From Holothuria scabra (Eukaryota; Echinodermata; Holothuroidea; Aspidochirotida; Holothuriidae), in NCBI GenBank assembly GCA_037179385.1, contig CM074193.1, positions 4,981,547 to 5,045,546 on the forward strand: 64,000 bases of DNA, read 5' to 3'. Shown in pieces: positions 51,195 through 63,904 of the stretch (its first letter is position 1; every line of letters starts with the position of its first letter). The translations under genes and the position numbers were made by a program. The notes below the pieces were generated by a model, which did no database searches, was not told the DNA's origin, and was given only the letters and a program-made list of their open reading frames with translations.

Positions 51195-51413
51195 CTCAGA
51201 TTGCTTTACGAACAAGTCAAAGAAGGCATCATCTTCAAGAGTGGGTTCTGCTCCAGAATACGTACGAATCCTGTGAAGTAGTGTCGGCGATGATATGCAA
51301 AGTTCTCTTTCAAAGTTGGCAGGTCTATCATGAACAGACTTTGCTCGACGTGGCTTCCGCTCTAGAGACTGGAAGCCTGTCTTACGGCTTAAAGATTTTC
51401 TCCACCCTAACAT
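51195..51413 (-). CDS. Exon 1 of putative RhoGEF: likely start codon and N-terminal basic region
   Basis: An open stretch of 73 codons begins at an ATG (51413-51411) with A at -3 and ends in a clean donor, TCTGAG|GTAGGT. The peptide starts MLGWRKSLSRK and is basic and polar, with a run of K/R residues (ERKPRRAKSVHDR) and then an acidic segment (EPTLEDDAFFDLFVKQSE). Its composition is unlike chance frames here, which are rich in Cys, Phe and Ile. The frame stays open a little upstream, and a weak acceptor (GGATTAG) lies 11 bases before the ATG, so this could be an internal exon instead of the first. It leaves phase 0 and joins exon 2 in frame across an 11.7-kb intron. I do not recognise the N-terminal family. 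Confidence 0.6.
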
Positions 51414-52520
51414 GATGTATTCTTCTAATCCGAAACAGTCATAAAGGTATGTTGACAAAATTATCGACACAGGAATGCCAAAACATCACAAAAACGAAAG
51501 AAACTTCAAAAATTTTGGTGTATACAGCTTCCTTCACATGTTTACCAAATGCCTTGTGATGTTATCAATACAACTTGGTACTTGCAACTCACAGTAAAGC
51601 CTCCAAAATATGTCACAAAAGAGTATTATGGTAAGGTGTCCAGGGAAAGAATTTGATCATGAACTAAACACAATACAGAGTAAATGCACATGACCTTCAA
51701 GCTGTCCCTGAACTAAAATAAAATTTGCTTCAGAGTAAAAGAAAAGGATTTTTAACAGACTTGAGACTTCAAACTCTGTAACCAATGAACAAGCTAAGAA
51801 TAGTTCATGATTACAACTCCCAGAAAGGAACTAGGTAAACAGCTGCATGGCACTGGAGCAGAGATTGAGATAAACTAACTGCTGAGATGTAGTTAAATGG
51901 GACACCAAAAACAAACAAGACAAGGCAAAGAGTCATCTGAAAACAGTCTCTTTTACCAGTAAATGGTCCTTCAATGTACTGTGTAAACAAACAGTAACAT
52001 CTATCCCAACAGAGTTTATGACAGACCATGTGTGAACGAAGGAGTGAACTGCACTGATTGAGGAAATTTGACCATATCAATGAACCAATCACAGTCGAGC
52101 ACAAAGAGAGAGCTCCTCCTGTGCAAGCAATATGCAATCTTTTGATTATGAAGTTAAAAGGCTGAAGTATAGTGTGTGAAACTCTCACAGGAGCGGAAGG
52201 AAAACCTATTCATTACCAATTACAGTAGTTGTTTGAAACAATGCATGGGCTAGAAAGTGAAAGTGTTCTCCAAATAATATATTCATTAAATGAAGCAAAA
52301 TTTTGCAGAACATCAAAGCTGTTTATCTCTGCCCTTCTGAACACACATTCAATTCCTGCATGTAGATTTTAGATGCTATGCAGGAGCTTCAAAGGTTACC
52401 CCTACTTTTCACAAGCACATAATCAGCAGACTCACAAAATGAAAACCACCTAGAAATGCCAGCTTTTGAGGTACAGGACCCTTTTCCTCTTGTTCTTTTT
52501 TTAAGAAGAAGGTAGTCAGA

Positions 52521-52805
52521 CAGTCAACTCTCACCCCAGACAATAACTTTTGTAGTGGTCTACAGAAATTCTTGACAGGCACAGCTCTTTGATTGACAGC
52601 AAGTTCAAAAAATGCTAAGTACCACAGCTCATATTGCACAGCATCATATTGTATGGAGAGTGTTTTGGTTTATACACAATGGGGTATTGTAAACTCACCC
52701 TGAAAAATAAATTGAGATTGGGTGAGTACGAGGTTAAATTCATAGTTGCGGGAGGGGCTTAGTAAGAAAACTGAAACCATTTGGGGTGAGAGGATAGGCC
52801 TTTAA
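52521..52805 (+). mobile_element. TTAA miniature element, left end eroded
   Basis: Core matches CAGCTCTTTGATTGACAGC, TGCGGGAGGGGCTTAGTAAG and GGGGTGAGAGGATAGGCC, with TTAA at 52802-52805. The left terminus is altered, so the start is approximate. Confidence 0.8.
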
Positions 52806-53651
52806 AGAGTGCAAAGTGAAGTATTAGGAAGAAGAGAGAGAGTGAATACATGAGGGAATTTTGGAAGAATTCAAGTGCAGAATTCTACAACTGCATGATG
52901 TATAAAATACAATAAAAGTAACACATATGCTGTTAAGACTATACCAAAAATTACCTCTTTCAGGGTATAGCTACAGTGGGTGGTGCTGGGTGCTGACACC
53001 CAGCACTCCATATTCCCACCTAGCACTCCAGACAAATACACCTCTCTCCACCCACCACAAATCTTCCTAATTAGACCTTAAACTAGCTTTAAATTCACTC
53101 CCTAAAGTAAAAAATTTCCCCACACTCCATGGTTACTATGCTATTACTGAGGTGAACACGGTCAGTTGCGGGTAAGTTGGGATTACATTAGTGAATAGGA
53201 AGTGGTGTGAGGGGAGATGTAGACTGACTCTAACAATTACAATCATCCTTTTGGTTTTCCTTATCTTTTTGCTATATAGATAGATGGATAGATCAAATTT
53301 ATTGTCCATTTTAGAAAAATGGATATCCTTCAGAAAAATGGAAAATCCTTTTCTGATTCTGTGCTTATTATACAGAATCTAAAATTCTTGCCATTAGACT
53401 TTCACTGTCATCACAAGCATATTTTAAAACTATTGTTTCCCTGAACAATTTCTAGCCTGGATTGGATTTGAATTGACTGATATTTAAAAAATATGGGACA
53501 TGACTGGGTCTGCCTGCATTCTCCAACTTAGCCCCCACCCCACTCACAATTCAGCTGCATGGTCATGTGGGCATCCATCTGACCTGCAGTCTGGATAGGT
53601 CTGGAGTGTCAACTTCTGGCTGGGATATATCAAAGACTAAAAATTGAATTC

Positions 53652-54411
53652 GTGCTCAGCATATGCAATGGAGTAGGGGAAAAAGCCAGTAAGCCACAAC
53701 TGGTAAAAAAATCTGTGGTCTGCTGGACTTAGATCAGTTGGTAAGAAACTGAGCCATAAAAATCTATCTAACTAACTAACCCATCCCACACATCACGAAA
53801 TTTGAAGTAACAGATTACAAATCTCACCAAAAAGAGGAATGTGTGGTATTTGAGATCTAAAAAAATTAACCAAGGAACTACTGGAGTATGGAAATTCTCA
53901 CAAAATACAAAGGCCATGAAGATAAAGCCCAACAAAAACTACTCAAGAAATTCTACATATAACGGTAGGCTCAAGCCACTAAATAAGGAACCTCTTTTTG
54001 CTCTATTTCTGAAATCACTTTGATGTAATCTTGCTTTATTTAGCAACAACATTGAGCAGGCTAAAGCATTACAATTTCACTATGGCAAGGACAGTTTACA
54101 GTCAGACAACTTGAAAGGGACTCTTATTTACCCTTCGATGATTTAGAAGAGGTTTGGATCAATAGTAAAGGTATTTAAGGTGCTATTGATCTTCACTCCC
54201 TTGGTATGTATCCCAATACACACAGCAAGGCATGCATGGTCACCTCCGTGCCTGCTAATCCAGAGTATACAAAGTTGTACCAATTCTTACACTGTGTTTG
54301 CAAGGATACACACCAAAGAGAGAGGACTTTAAAAATGGAACCTACTAACTTCCATTGTGCTTGGTGCTCAACATAAGCAATGGAGTAGGAAAAATGAGCC
54401 AGTGAGCCACA
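53652..54411. repeat. Pair of diverged 47-bp repeats about 710 bp apart
   Basis: 53652-53698 and 54364-54411 share GTGCTCA, GCAATGGAGTAGG, GCCAGT and GAGCCACA-type words. They are probably fragments of one unidentified dispersed repeat. Confidence 0.5.
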
Positions 54412-54435
54412 CCTAGAAAAAAAGGCCTTCCAGAC

Positions 54436-54620
54436 CTAAAGGCCTGATCCTCTGACCCCAGACAGTTTCAGTTCCCTTCACTTATTTCAGTGCTTACTTA
54501 AGCCACTCAACTGTCTAAAATTCATCCTCACCCAGTACTTAACATTTTCTTGAACTTCCTGTCCAATCAAAGAGCTGTGTCAATTGAGAATTGGCTGTGG
54601 ACTACTACAAAACATGTAAA
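54436..54620 (-). mobile_element. TTAA miniature element, internally deleted, reverse orientation
   Basis: Starts TAAAGGCCTGATCCTCTGA, keeps CTTACTTAAGCC and TTCATCCTCACCCAG, then jumps to CCAATCAAAGAGCTGTG and GGACTACTACAAAA. The middle (the CAATAAACTGAG region) and the right end are lost. Confidence 0.75.
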
Positions 54621-55531
54621 AAAAGAATTGAAAAAAGTATTATGGTTCACTCAACTGAAACCAGTTCATTAGCAACAGAGCCATAAAGCATCATCATCCC
54701 ATCCATCCGTCTGTCCGTCCATGTGTCCTTCCATCTTTCCAACTGACTAACTAACACAAGTGGATATTTTAAGTCACAAGACAATTTTAGTTTGATATTT
54801 TATTGTTTATATACATGTATTTCTGTAGAGGTTACATGGCTAACTACATTTTTATTATCAAATGATTAACAGGCATTGCATGATTATTTAAATACATAAC
54901 ACCAACAATAAAGGTACCTTTCCCAAATGCTTGAAAACAAAGCCAAGTTCAACCTAAATCTAGCTTTCTGTTAGTAAGGCACATCTTCAGTTTCACACCA
55001 AACAAGAAAAACCTCAAATTATATTAGTCTCATTTCTCAGAAACAACTCACATTGCAGTTTAGATGAAGTATAACAAATAAACTTGTGGTCAGTACCAGG
55101 TACTACTTTTAGCAACCATTCCTTACCCTGAGGTTATAAAACTAGATACCTCTCATGTATTCTCACAGTTTTCATAGGTAGTTGCATATAACCATTCTGA
55201 AATCTGAATATCTTTGCTTAACATGGTGATAAGAGTAAAAGCCAATATAGACAATAGAAAGGGTATGAAACAGTTATACTGTAAGCAATCCTGAGGGTGC
55301 TCACAATTTTAATTAGGCCACATTACAGCATTTTTATTTTCATCTTTTTTTTTTTTTTTTCATCAAAAGGGATGGATCTCCCCCCCCCCAAAAAACCGAA
55401 TTGGAGGGGCCCTCAACCCAGTATTGCCACCCCTCAAGTCTGGAAGGATACAGCTGCCAATCAAAATCCTCATGGGCAGAGTACTGCATATATTCAATGT
55501 CCCATAAATATGAGGTTTATGGAAGTTTATT

Positions 55532-55836
55532 TTAAAGGCAGCCATTTGTCACCCTAAACTACAGTTTCAGTATACATATATCAAAACTCTCAATTGGTAC
55601 AGCTCTTTGATTGGCATCACATTCAAACAATGCATCATAGCTAAATTACACAGCATGGGCACTGAAAGTGTCTTGATAACACATTATGGACTTGTATGGC
55701 CACTGGGACAAGCCATGAAGCAATAAACAAGGATTGTGTCTGGATAAAGATGAGTTTTAGATAAATGTGGGAGGGACTAGAAGTAAGTAGGTTGTGAGAA
55801 TTGGAACTGTTTGGGATGATGAAAATATGCCTTTAA
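55532..55836 (+). mobile_element. TTAA miniature element
   Basis: TTAA at both edges (55532-55535, 55833-55836). Core words CAGCTCTTTGATTGGCATC, CATTCAAACAATGCA, GAAGCAATAAACAAGGATTG and GTGGGAGGGACTAGAAGTAA. The left inverted end is diverged. Confidence 0.8.
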
Positions 55837-56699
55837 GGAGTCCCCCAAAAACTTATTTTGGAGAAAAAGCTAAATAACTCAATTTTCATCTTAATTCTCT
55901 TCAAAGTATCTTCCTAATTACATTTTATGACTTTACTATTGCATATTCAAGGTATACCAATCAGTTATTTCTGGTAAATTTCACATTTGAAGAGAAAAAA
56001 ACATTGACACATGACTCCCAACAGCCAATCATGAAACTGGACAGTCTACTACACTTCTTCAATTTGGGATGACTGCTCCTGCCCTTTAAAGATGGTGGGC
56101 CTACTGGGCTGATCACAGATTTACACTCTTGACTACTTGATTTCATTAGATGGGTCATTAACATTAAAAATCATCACTTATGCCACAGTTATTGATCATC
56201 ACTTATGCAAGAGTCATTTAACAAGGAGTAAGGGTAACTCTTGCTCCATCCAAAAAACATGTCATTTCCAATGTTTGTATTCCAGTGAACCAGGGCAGTC
56301 ATATTTGTATCTCCTGGGTCAATGGTCAGTAGGGTAGATAATATCAAGTCTAACTATCATTCACCAACTGTTCTCTCTGTCCAGGAGTCAAATATCAATG
56401 TTCAATTTGTTTTTTCCAGGTGGTTAGTAAGAGGAGAGAAGAGTAAAATAGACAAAGCTTCAAAGGCCTTAGTTATTTTAGGAGTTGAATAGTTCTGCTT
56501 TACCATGTGCCAATATTTCAGTGAATTCTCAATTAACTTCCAACATGAAACAGTTAAGTTAAAATACATCACTATGTGATTGGATTAGGGAGAGGTATGT
56601 TAAATGTTGGAAATGTTTACAACATATACTCTATTCACTTCCTTCATAAATCAAGAAGCTGTTATTCTAGCCAACTCTGACCACTTAAACATGTAGATA

Positions 56700-57004
56700 T
56701 TAAAGGCCCAGTTCTCTCACTCCAAATAATTCCAATTCTCCTAACCTTCTTACTTAAGCCCCTCCCACAAATGTCTGAAATTTATCCTTATCCTGTCACA
56801 ATCTCAGTTTATTGCTTCAGGGTGAGTAAAGAAAAGCTCTGTGTGTATAACCAAAACACTCTCAGTACAGTTCATGCTATGTAATATAAGCTTTGGTAAT
56901 TTGCATTGTTTGAATTAACAGTCAATCAAGAAGGTGGACCAATGGAGAGTTTCTGTATCTCCCTACAGGAATTATAGTTTGGTTTGTGAGGATTGGTCCT
57001 TTAA
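56700..57004 (-). mobile_element. TTAA miniature element, full-length copy, reverse orientation
   Basis: TTAA at 56700-56703 and 57001-57004. Ends AGGCCCAGTTCTCTCAC and GTGAGGATTGGTCCT pair as inverted repeats. Internal CTTAAGCCCCTCCCAC and CTCAGTTTATTGCTTCAGG are the complement of the forward copies. Confidence 0.85.
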
Positions 57005-58858
57005 GACTGCTAGAGTATCTCAAACAGCAAATGCAAACTGTAAAGTAAATTGCTTATTATGAATGAGTCTTGATTGCAAGTCATTCATTTTTCAAGCAAA
57101 AGTTTGTTGAAATATCAGCAAATCTTTCATTTAGTGGCATTACATATGCATTCAATTTTTCTTAACAAGACAGTAATCAAGACAACAACCATCATAACAG
57201 CACATTTTAGAAATATTATGCCAATCATGTTCTTCTCCCGCTCCCCTTTTTTGGTTTCAAGGTTTGATTTGAAATCGTGACTTGAAGCATGGAATTTAGT
57301 AACCAAAATAATCCAATCAAGTTTTATAAAATATAAAACAGCCATTGTCACACTACTGAGGAATGTGTACTTAGAGATTTTTGTGGTGTGTTGAAGTATG
57401 TGGCTGTGCTATCATCAGTGTAATGGAATGACTACCACACAAAACAGCTCTTGTTGAAAAACTTAGCAGATCATGATGACCTAACTAAAACCATAATGGA
57501 GGCATAGTTCAAATCAGGTGTGAACAGCCTTGAAACTACACTACTTAAAGCTGACACAGGTGTGAATGATAATAACTGTGATTCTTCTTACATTCCACAA
57601 GTAAATGGGAAGAACCAAAAAAGGTAACAAATTATATAACTTACAATCTGCGAATGTTGATACTACTGAGATAGCAATGTAGCAACGTGAAACTGAATAA
57701 TGTAACATTACAAAAGAATGAAAGATCCATATAGTAAATATTACTTAGAAGCTAAGTATGACAAGAAATTTCTGCATCCACAGTAACTGAAACAAAGTGA
57801 ATTTTGATATAGGTATAACTTTGCTCAGTTTTGTATGGACTGGCTGTGAGAAGGCTTCTAAGATGGAAGTTTGCGGTGTGACACTCATTTGCTCTAAGCC
57901 TTTTGCATTACTTGGCCAATCTCCACCATAGCTTATAATGTTTTGAAGGAAAAACCATTAGGCCTACAGTAAAAACGTGGGGAGGGTGACTGAAGCTCCA
58001 CTGACCCATTCCCCTGCTCCAAGCCTGGTTGTAACTAGTGAAACAACTGACATCACTAGCTGATCACTTACAGCCAATCTATACTCCTATGATAAACTCA
58101 TATTTATGTCTTTTAAATCTTTCTTCATTATCTGCGGGAGGAAAGGTTAAAGGCTAAAATTCCACTGAAAGATGAGACTTTTTCTTTTGTTACTCAAAAC
58201 CCAAACTATTTATTGAGTGATAAGTCAGAAAACTGATTGGTTAAAGGTTTTAGAAGTTAACCTAAGCATATAAAATTACAGTGATTCTTTATGATCAGAT
58301 GATAAGGAAACCTGCCCAGTCAACATGTAAAGTAGCCATAAATATATCATACCTGAAACTCTTTGAAGTTTTTCCTCCTATTTGGTTAGCAACTGAGCAA
58401 GGTGGTTTTCTAAATATTTCTGTACTGTCTCACTGAGTCTGATATTTCTTAGGCTCCCTTGGTTCCAAAAAATGGTTTCCATGCATCCCTTTGCCCACGA
58501 GAAGAAAATGTAATTGGTTTTGTAACCTCTAAAGGGAATTCACACAGGGCAAAAAATCATCTCATAAAGGTGTTTTTAAGGTCAGCAAATACAGAAATAA
58601 CTCACTATATCACAGTAACCTCATAAGAGACCTGACAATAAATGTCACTTAAACATTTATCAGTCTTTTCTTTCACCAAACTGATAAATTGGATAAATAC
58701 CTGCTCTCACAGGAAAATTAACACCTGAAGAAATTTTTGACATCACTTAATCATTCCAGCTGACAGTTTTCTTCAAAGACAGCACTTAACACTGAACTTT
58801 AGAGTAATAAAAGTTTGTTTGAAAAGGTGTTAGTCTTCACTTTTCTATCTGTCCCTCA

Positions 58859-58931
58859 ACCCCCCCCCTCAAAAAAATAGCCTCCCCCCCCCCCCCAAAA
58901 AAAAAAAAAAAACAAAAAAAAAACAAAAAAA
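58859..58931. repeat. Poly-C / poly-A low-complexity tract
   Basis: Alternating runs of C (up to 15) and A (up to 17) with no other structure; prone to length variation and assembly error. Confidence 0.9.
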
Positions 58932-59109
58932 CAGGCAGCACTTTCCATCAGTTCCAACAAAGTTTACCGAGGGATGTTACTATTTAACTTGTAAAAAATT
59001 GTCATTTCAAATATTTCCCATCCCTTCAAACAATTGTCCTTTTCTAATTCTTGTGTCCTTCCCAAGTCACACCAAAAGTTGTATCCTAATGTAAATAAAT
59101 TATGTCACC

Positions 59110-59417
59110 TTAAAGAACCAATCCTCTCACATATAACTACAATTCTTGTTGGGGTTTACCAAAATTCTCAATTGGCTCAGCTCTTTGACTGACAGCTGAT
59201 TCAAACAATACAGAGTACCAAAGCTGATACACAGCATGAAAGGTACTAAGAGAATTTTCAATAGACACATAGAGCTTTTTCTAACATCCACCCTGAAGCA
59301 ATGAACTGAGATTGTGTCTGGAAGAGGATAAATTCCAGACAACTGTAGGAGGGGCTGAAGTAAGCAGGTTTATAGAAGAACTGGTCAATGCTTGGGGTGA
59401 GAGGATTGGGCCTTTAA
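59110..59417 (+). mobile_element. TTAA miniature element, full-length copy
   Basis: TTAA at 59110-59113 and 59414-59417. Ends AGAACCAATCCTCTCAC and GTGAGAGGATTGGGCCT are inverted repeats. Contains GTTTACCAAAATTCTCAATT, CAGCTCTTTGACTGACAGC and GGAGGGGCTGAAGTAAGCAG. The total of about 308 bp agrees with other full copies. Confidence 0.9.
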
Positions 59418-60980
59418 AGGGGAAATGCAGTCTTATCATGAAACTACACTTGTCCAGTATTCTTTACAGTTCTGAACGTAATGACAGTAGGATCAAAGGG
59501 CAATATTATTACCATATTTGAGGTCAGTTCATACTTCCAAATTTTTATATGCTACTCAAAAGGCTTGCCATTGACTAAATTTTCAATATTCAACAACTTA
59601 AATGTTTCTGGTTTAAAGAGGTAAAAACGGCATATAAAGAGCATGAAAATTCATAGAATATTCTGATTTTTGAAGGATGGTAATTTTTCTAGAAAAAATT
59701 GCACTATTGGAAATCTGTGATGTAATCACAGCTTATCTATCACAAGCAACCTTGAATTTCCTTATATTTTTCATATGATATTTGAATTTTTTGTATGATA
59801 TTAACACAGCTGAAGGGGAATATTAAACATACTGGTTTACTGTACCCTACGTATGGTGTACCTTTACACGATATCTACATGGAAAGACATGCAAACATCC
59901 AAATAAAATCAGATTTTAAGGACAAACAAAAGGAATCTGAGGGGAAATACATCCAAATCAAATTACAAAACATTTTGATGAAGATCTTGAAGAAGAGTGA
60001 CCATACATTTAGTTATCTTGAGTTAAGAATAAAATATTGCAGCAGGGTTTGTGGTTTATGGATTGGAATATTTTTCTTTTTCATAAGAACTATACAAGGA
60101 CTTGGCCCTTGTTATCCTAGCCTTCACAGTTACAAAGCTCAGAGCCCAAACAGGGTGCTGCCATTTAGACTGTGGTCTAAAACGTGGATGAAACATTGAA
60201 AACATCAGTCAGGGAATGATTCAGCTGAGAAAGACTTTGCAAAGCCAAGAGGTAAGACTGTGTTACCTAGAACTCTAATAACATGGGAAGGCTGGTTAAC
60301 TCAGAGTGCTTCAGTTTTGATCCACTTGGTAACAGCGAGTGTCCCTGGGTACGTGAGATCAAGCCTTTTGAATAACAGCTTCCTGGTTAAACAGCTAGTG
60401 GTCAATTTTTACAGTTTTAAGCTGCTTAAATTGAGTGAGGATGGGTCTCAAAACACAATACCCAACATATCAATCATGGTGTCTTCCTGTGGTAAAACTT
60501 ACAAATTACAGCCATCCCCAAACAAAACACTTTCAATGATTTCAGCTTATTAGATAGTCTAGACAGCCAATACATTAAGCACAAGTCCTGGAAATAGACA
60601 CGCATAGTAAGTAGTGAGACTATTTTAGGATATCAGGTCCCCAAGAAAAAATCCATAAAAAGTGAAATCGAGTTATTAACAAAAATTAATAAAAACTAGC
60701 CTCATAGGAAAATAAATGATGAAGGAACCCTGGATGACAGGTCTGCTACATAAATAGAAGACAATGCTTGATATCCAGTGGGATTTCAAACAGAACATTT
60801 CTTAATCTTGATGTATGAACTACATCAGAATTGATACTTCGGCAGAAAATGTGTCTTCTGCACACATCACACAGAACTATGACACTCCCATCTGGGTACA
60901 GGGGACAGAAGGGGGGGGGGGGAGAATGGTAGTTAAAAGGCCAGTGAATCAGAGAGAAAGGAGTTCACTGACCTTCCTCC

Positions 60981-61909
60981 AACTTCATAGCTCCCAAAAT
61001 TTGAGAGGCTGGATACCGGTCCAGCTGATCTGTCCTTTGGTGGATCATCAGCCGGGCGCCCCCAAGGAAAAAAGGGGATGGGAAACCCCTCCCCTTTTTG
61101 AAAATATTTTTAACTGAAGAAGGATCTACACCAAAATGGTGGCAAATCAGTCAACACAATTTCACTAGGTTGCAGTAAAAAAATTCTGTGTGATGCTGTT
61201 TTTTTTTGTGGTAAACTAGAAAAATTGTATTAAGAGATTTGCCAAAATTATACAGATACTCACAAATGTGCAAATACTAAAATCTCTCCTAATCACAAAT
61301 TCAATAGTGCGATACATTTTGGCGTGGTCGGTACAGATTGCAAATGTCAACTTGTTATATCACTGGCGGTGGGACCCTGATGCAAGTGATTTCCATGCAA
61401 AATATATATCTTCATACACCTCGCATGGCATTCTAGCCATGGAAACAACACAGTCATGAACTGCCCAGATAGTCCAGAACGTTTGTTTGATGGGAAACTC
61501 TAAGACAAGCCCTGCCTCTTACCACAAAGTGGGCATTCAGTTTGGCTATTGAACACTTCGTTGCACCAAGTTATTACACTATTTTACGCACTGACAGGAA
61601 TATATTCCATACCTGCTGTGAAGGTATATCCAATAGCGATGTTGCGACAGCAAATGTAGGTCCATACAGACGTTCCAAGGCCTATGCTTTGTATAGCAGT
61701 ACAAGCAGTTAAATCTGCTAAGAGAAACAATTTACTGAATTCGTTACTGGTAAGCTGAATTTTTTCTTACGTTGTGTGGTTCTCAAACTAAGGATACTAC
61801 AAAGATTTAAAATGTGGGTTTTGCAGAGGGCTGGACAGGTCTGCAAGTTTGGGCGTACAAAGGTGGGTTAAACCCACGAAATGGGGGTCACTTGAGAGGT
61901 ATACAACTT
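60981..61909. mobile_element. 0.92-kb inverted-end element, copy 2
   Basis: A diverged relative of 25949-26870 in the same orientation. Many CG sites of copy 1 are TG or CA here, as expected if this copy is older. Ends AACTTCATAGCTCCCAAA and CTTGAGAGGTATACAACTT. Confidence 0.7.
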
Positions 61910-63550
61910 TCATGCCTAACCCCATATTTTCCATATATTACCCAATGACAGTTGAAGGTTGCCAGGCTGTACAGCATATTTCTTGTCAGTCACATCTCTA
62001 ACAGAAGTTGAGAAGCTAAGAAAATAGAGTCTGCTCCATGGGGTACAAAGACAATCCTCCTTTGTCAACCCTGCATTGAGCACATTTGCCATTCATACAC
62101 ATATCAACCAAACTGTTATTAAAACAAAAAAGGGCCTTAGAATGTGATATACACAATTCACTCTCAAACAGCAGCTGACTCAGACTCAATTAAAAAAAAA
62201 CAGCTGAATTTCACCAATTTCCTCCTACTGTACTTCCATCTTCTAAACGTCTGATCTGATGTTTGGCTCAAGACAGAATATTATGGGTTATTAAAGCAGT
62301 GGCCCCTTGTAAAATTTCACAATTTAGTGAGAAAAGTATTGTTACATGATTCCCAAGGGTCACTTAATGGAGAATGGCAATCTACTACAATAATCCAAAA
62401 TGGGGTAACTGCATTTTCTCTTCAAAAGAAAATTTTATCAACCTCCAATGAACAATTTAAGAGACTTAAACATTCAGTTATACAATTCCTTCCATTATCC
62501 TTCTATTCCATCTTTTCTTTTATTTTCTGGGTATAGTGTCAAAGGTCTTAGTTTTGCAGACATTCCATTACAAATTTTACAAGGAGGTGGAAGATTTTAC
62601 TGAACCCAACTTTAAGAAACTAGAACAAAATAATTCTCTCTCCCAAGTTTGACAAGAGACAGGACAGAATTCGTTGCTGCTTTTTTTTGCCACATATGTA
62701 CGACACTCATGCAGACAGACAGACCCCTCCAAGGTTTGTTTTATGATCAAGTAATGGACCTCAGTCAAAAACCACAGACATTGAACTTTTGACACTAAGA
62801 TCAATAAATCTGGCACACCATTAAAATCATGCCACTGTAATTAAATGATTGAATAGGTACTAAAAGGTGTTTAGCCCTACCCATCACAATCTAATATGAT
62901 GCAGAAATGATGGTCCCTGAAGACCATTTCTTTTATAAATTACAGATGTTGATATTCCATACCCCATACAAGGCTCCTGTCATTGTGTCTTATTCAGATG
63001 ATGAATAGAACAGGCCAAGGAAATCATCAAGTATAACATTACACACTTTTTTGCAAAATCGCCAACTTTTCGTGTTGTAAGTTAAATGTAGACTGGAAAC
63101 GGAAGGATCACGCCTTAAGTGTGTGTAACATCCCTTTAAAGTATCAGATGGCAAACTTTTCATATCTGCACCAACAAATATTTCATTAGCAGCAATGCTT
63201 TAATTTTCAAGAAAGTCAAAGTATATGTAAATTTGCCAAACCAGGAGTACAAAGGTACTCAATAGAACTCCAGATGTTGATATGAAAGAAAAGAAAACAC
63301 TATGGGGAAGCATGCAAATTGAATATCTATAAGACTACTGTATACCAAATATGGAAAATATGGATAAAATTTATTTGAAAGCCAGTTGAATTTTTGAAGT
63401 GGTTTCTTCAAAAATTTTCAAAAAGATAGTTTACATTTGGCTCTCAGTAATCAAGGCTTAACTATGACATCTCAAAATCAATCAGAGATCTTGTTTTTAT
63501 AAAACTGTATCAGTACTATTATAAGCACGCACTCATGATGGAAGAACTAC

Positions 63551-63591
63551 CTTGAAGAAGTCGCTCATGACAGGATCAACAGTGACCCATA
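63551..63591 (-). CDS. Exon-like segment of unknown gene, beside a TTAA element
   Basis: Forty-one bases lie between an AG acceptor (ATGTGACCAG) and a donor TTCAAG|GTAGTT. With one incoming base the frame reads WVTVDPVMSDFFK, phase 0 at exit. The peptide is protein-like but short. It cannot join exon 1 at 51.4 kb, because no phase-0 acceptor is seen there. The acceptor's upstream tract is largely the end of the TTAA element at 63601-63904. Could be chance. Confidence 0.22.
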
Positions 63592-63600
63592 CTGGTCACA

Positions 63601-63904
63601 TTTAGGGCCAAACCTCTCACCTCAAACTACAATTTTGGTAGGGTGTACCAAAATTCTCAATTGGCCCAGCTCTTTGATTGAGAGCTAATTCAAACAATGC
63701 AGAGTACCAAAGCTTACATTACACAGGATGAAGGGTTTGAGAGTGTTTTGATCATATACATTGAGTTTTTCTATACTCCGCCACCTTGAAGCAATAAACA
63801 GATTGTATCTGGATGGAGATGAATTTCAGACAATTGTGGGAGGGGCTTAAGTAAGAAGGTTAGGAGAATTGGTACTGTTTGGGGTGAGAGAACTGGGCCT
63901 TTAA
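63601..63904 (+). mobile_element. TTAA miniature element, copy meeting another head to head
   Basis: The left edge TTTAGGGCCAAACCTCTCAC is a decayed TTAA end; the right edge is GTGAGAGAACTGGGCCT and TTAA (63901-63904). The full internal set of family words is present. Its right TTAA is also the left TTAA of the next copy. Confidence 0.85.

Larger units (their letters stand above)
8784..51413 (-). other. Split gene, putative Dbl-family RhoGEF (eight-exon model, 3' end missing)
   Basis: Eight exon candidates on the minus strand chain into one frame: 73, 48, 41, 33, 13, a split codon, 13, 37 and 41 codons, 300 in all. Junction phases are 0,0,0,0,1,0,0, so every border agrees with its neighbour. 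Donors are GTAGGT, GTAGAT, GTAAGT, GTGAGT, GTGAGT, GTGAGT, GTAAGT and GTAAGA-like; acceptors end in TAG or CAG. Exons 7 and 8 resemble the end of a DH domain (VQRVGQYDSF, HTPTSHPDY, then a charged helix). RhoGEFs activate Rho, Rac or Cdc42 by GDP release. The usual PH domain would follow exon 8, but no exon for it was found before the left window edge. The normal CR1 block of a DH domain is not obvious in exons 2-4, so the domain is divergent or an exon was missed. Only the splice pattern and short motifs support this model; no transcript was available. Confidence 0.6.

Noticed and set aside
51811..52188. 125-codon minus-strand frame about 400 bases upstream of exon 1
   Set aside because: Cys- and Leu-rich, no recognisable domain, no phased donor toward exon 1; within chance expectation.
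56020..56095. Possible extra fragment of the TTAA family (GGGATGACTGCTCCTGCCC, TTTAAAG)
   Set aside because: Only the terminal region is similar; too short to call a copy.
59795..60199. 134-codon plus-strand open frame, longest in the window
   Set aside because: No domain, chance-like composition, no convincing splice or promoter context. With stops at about 7% of codons in this base composition, a frame of about 125 codons is expected roughly once in 64 kb.
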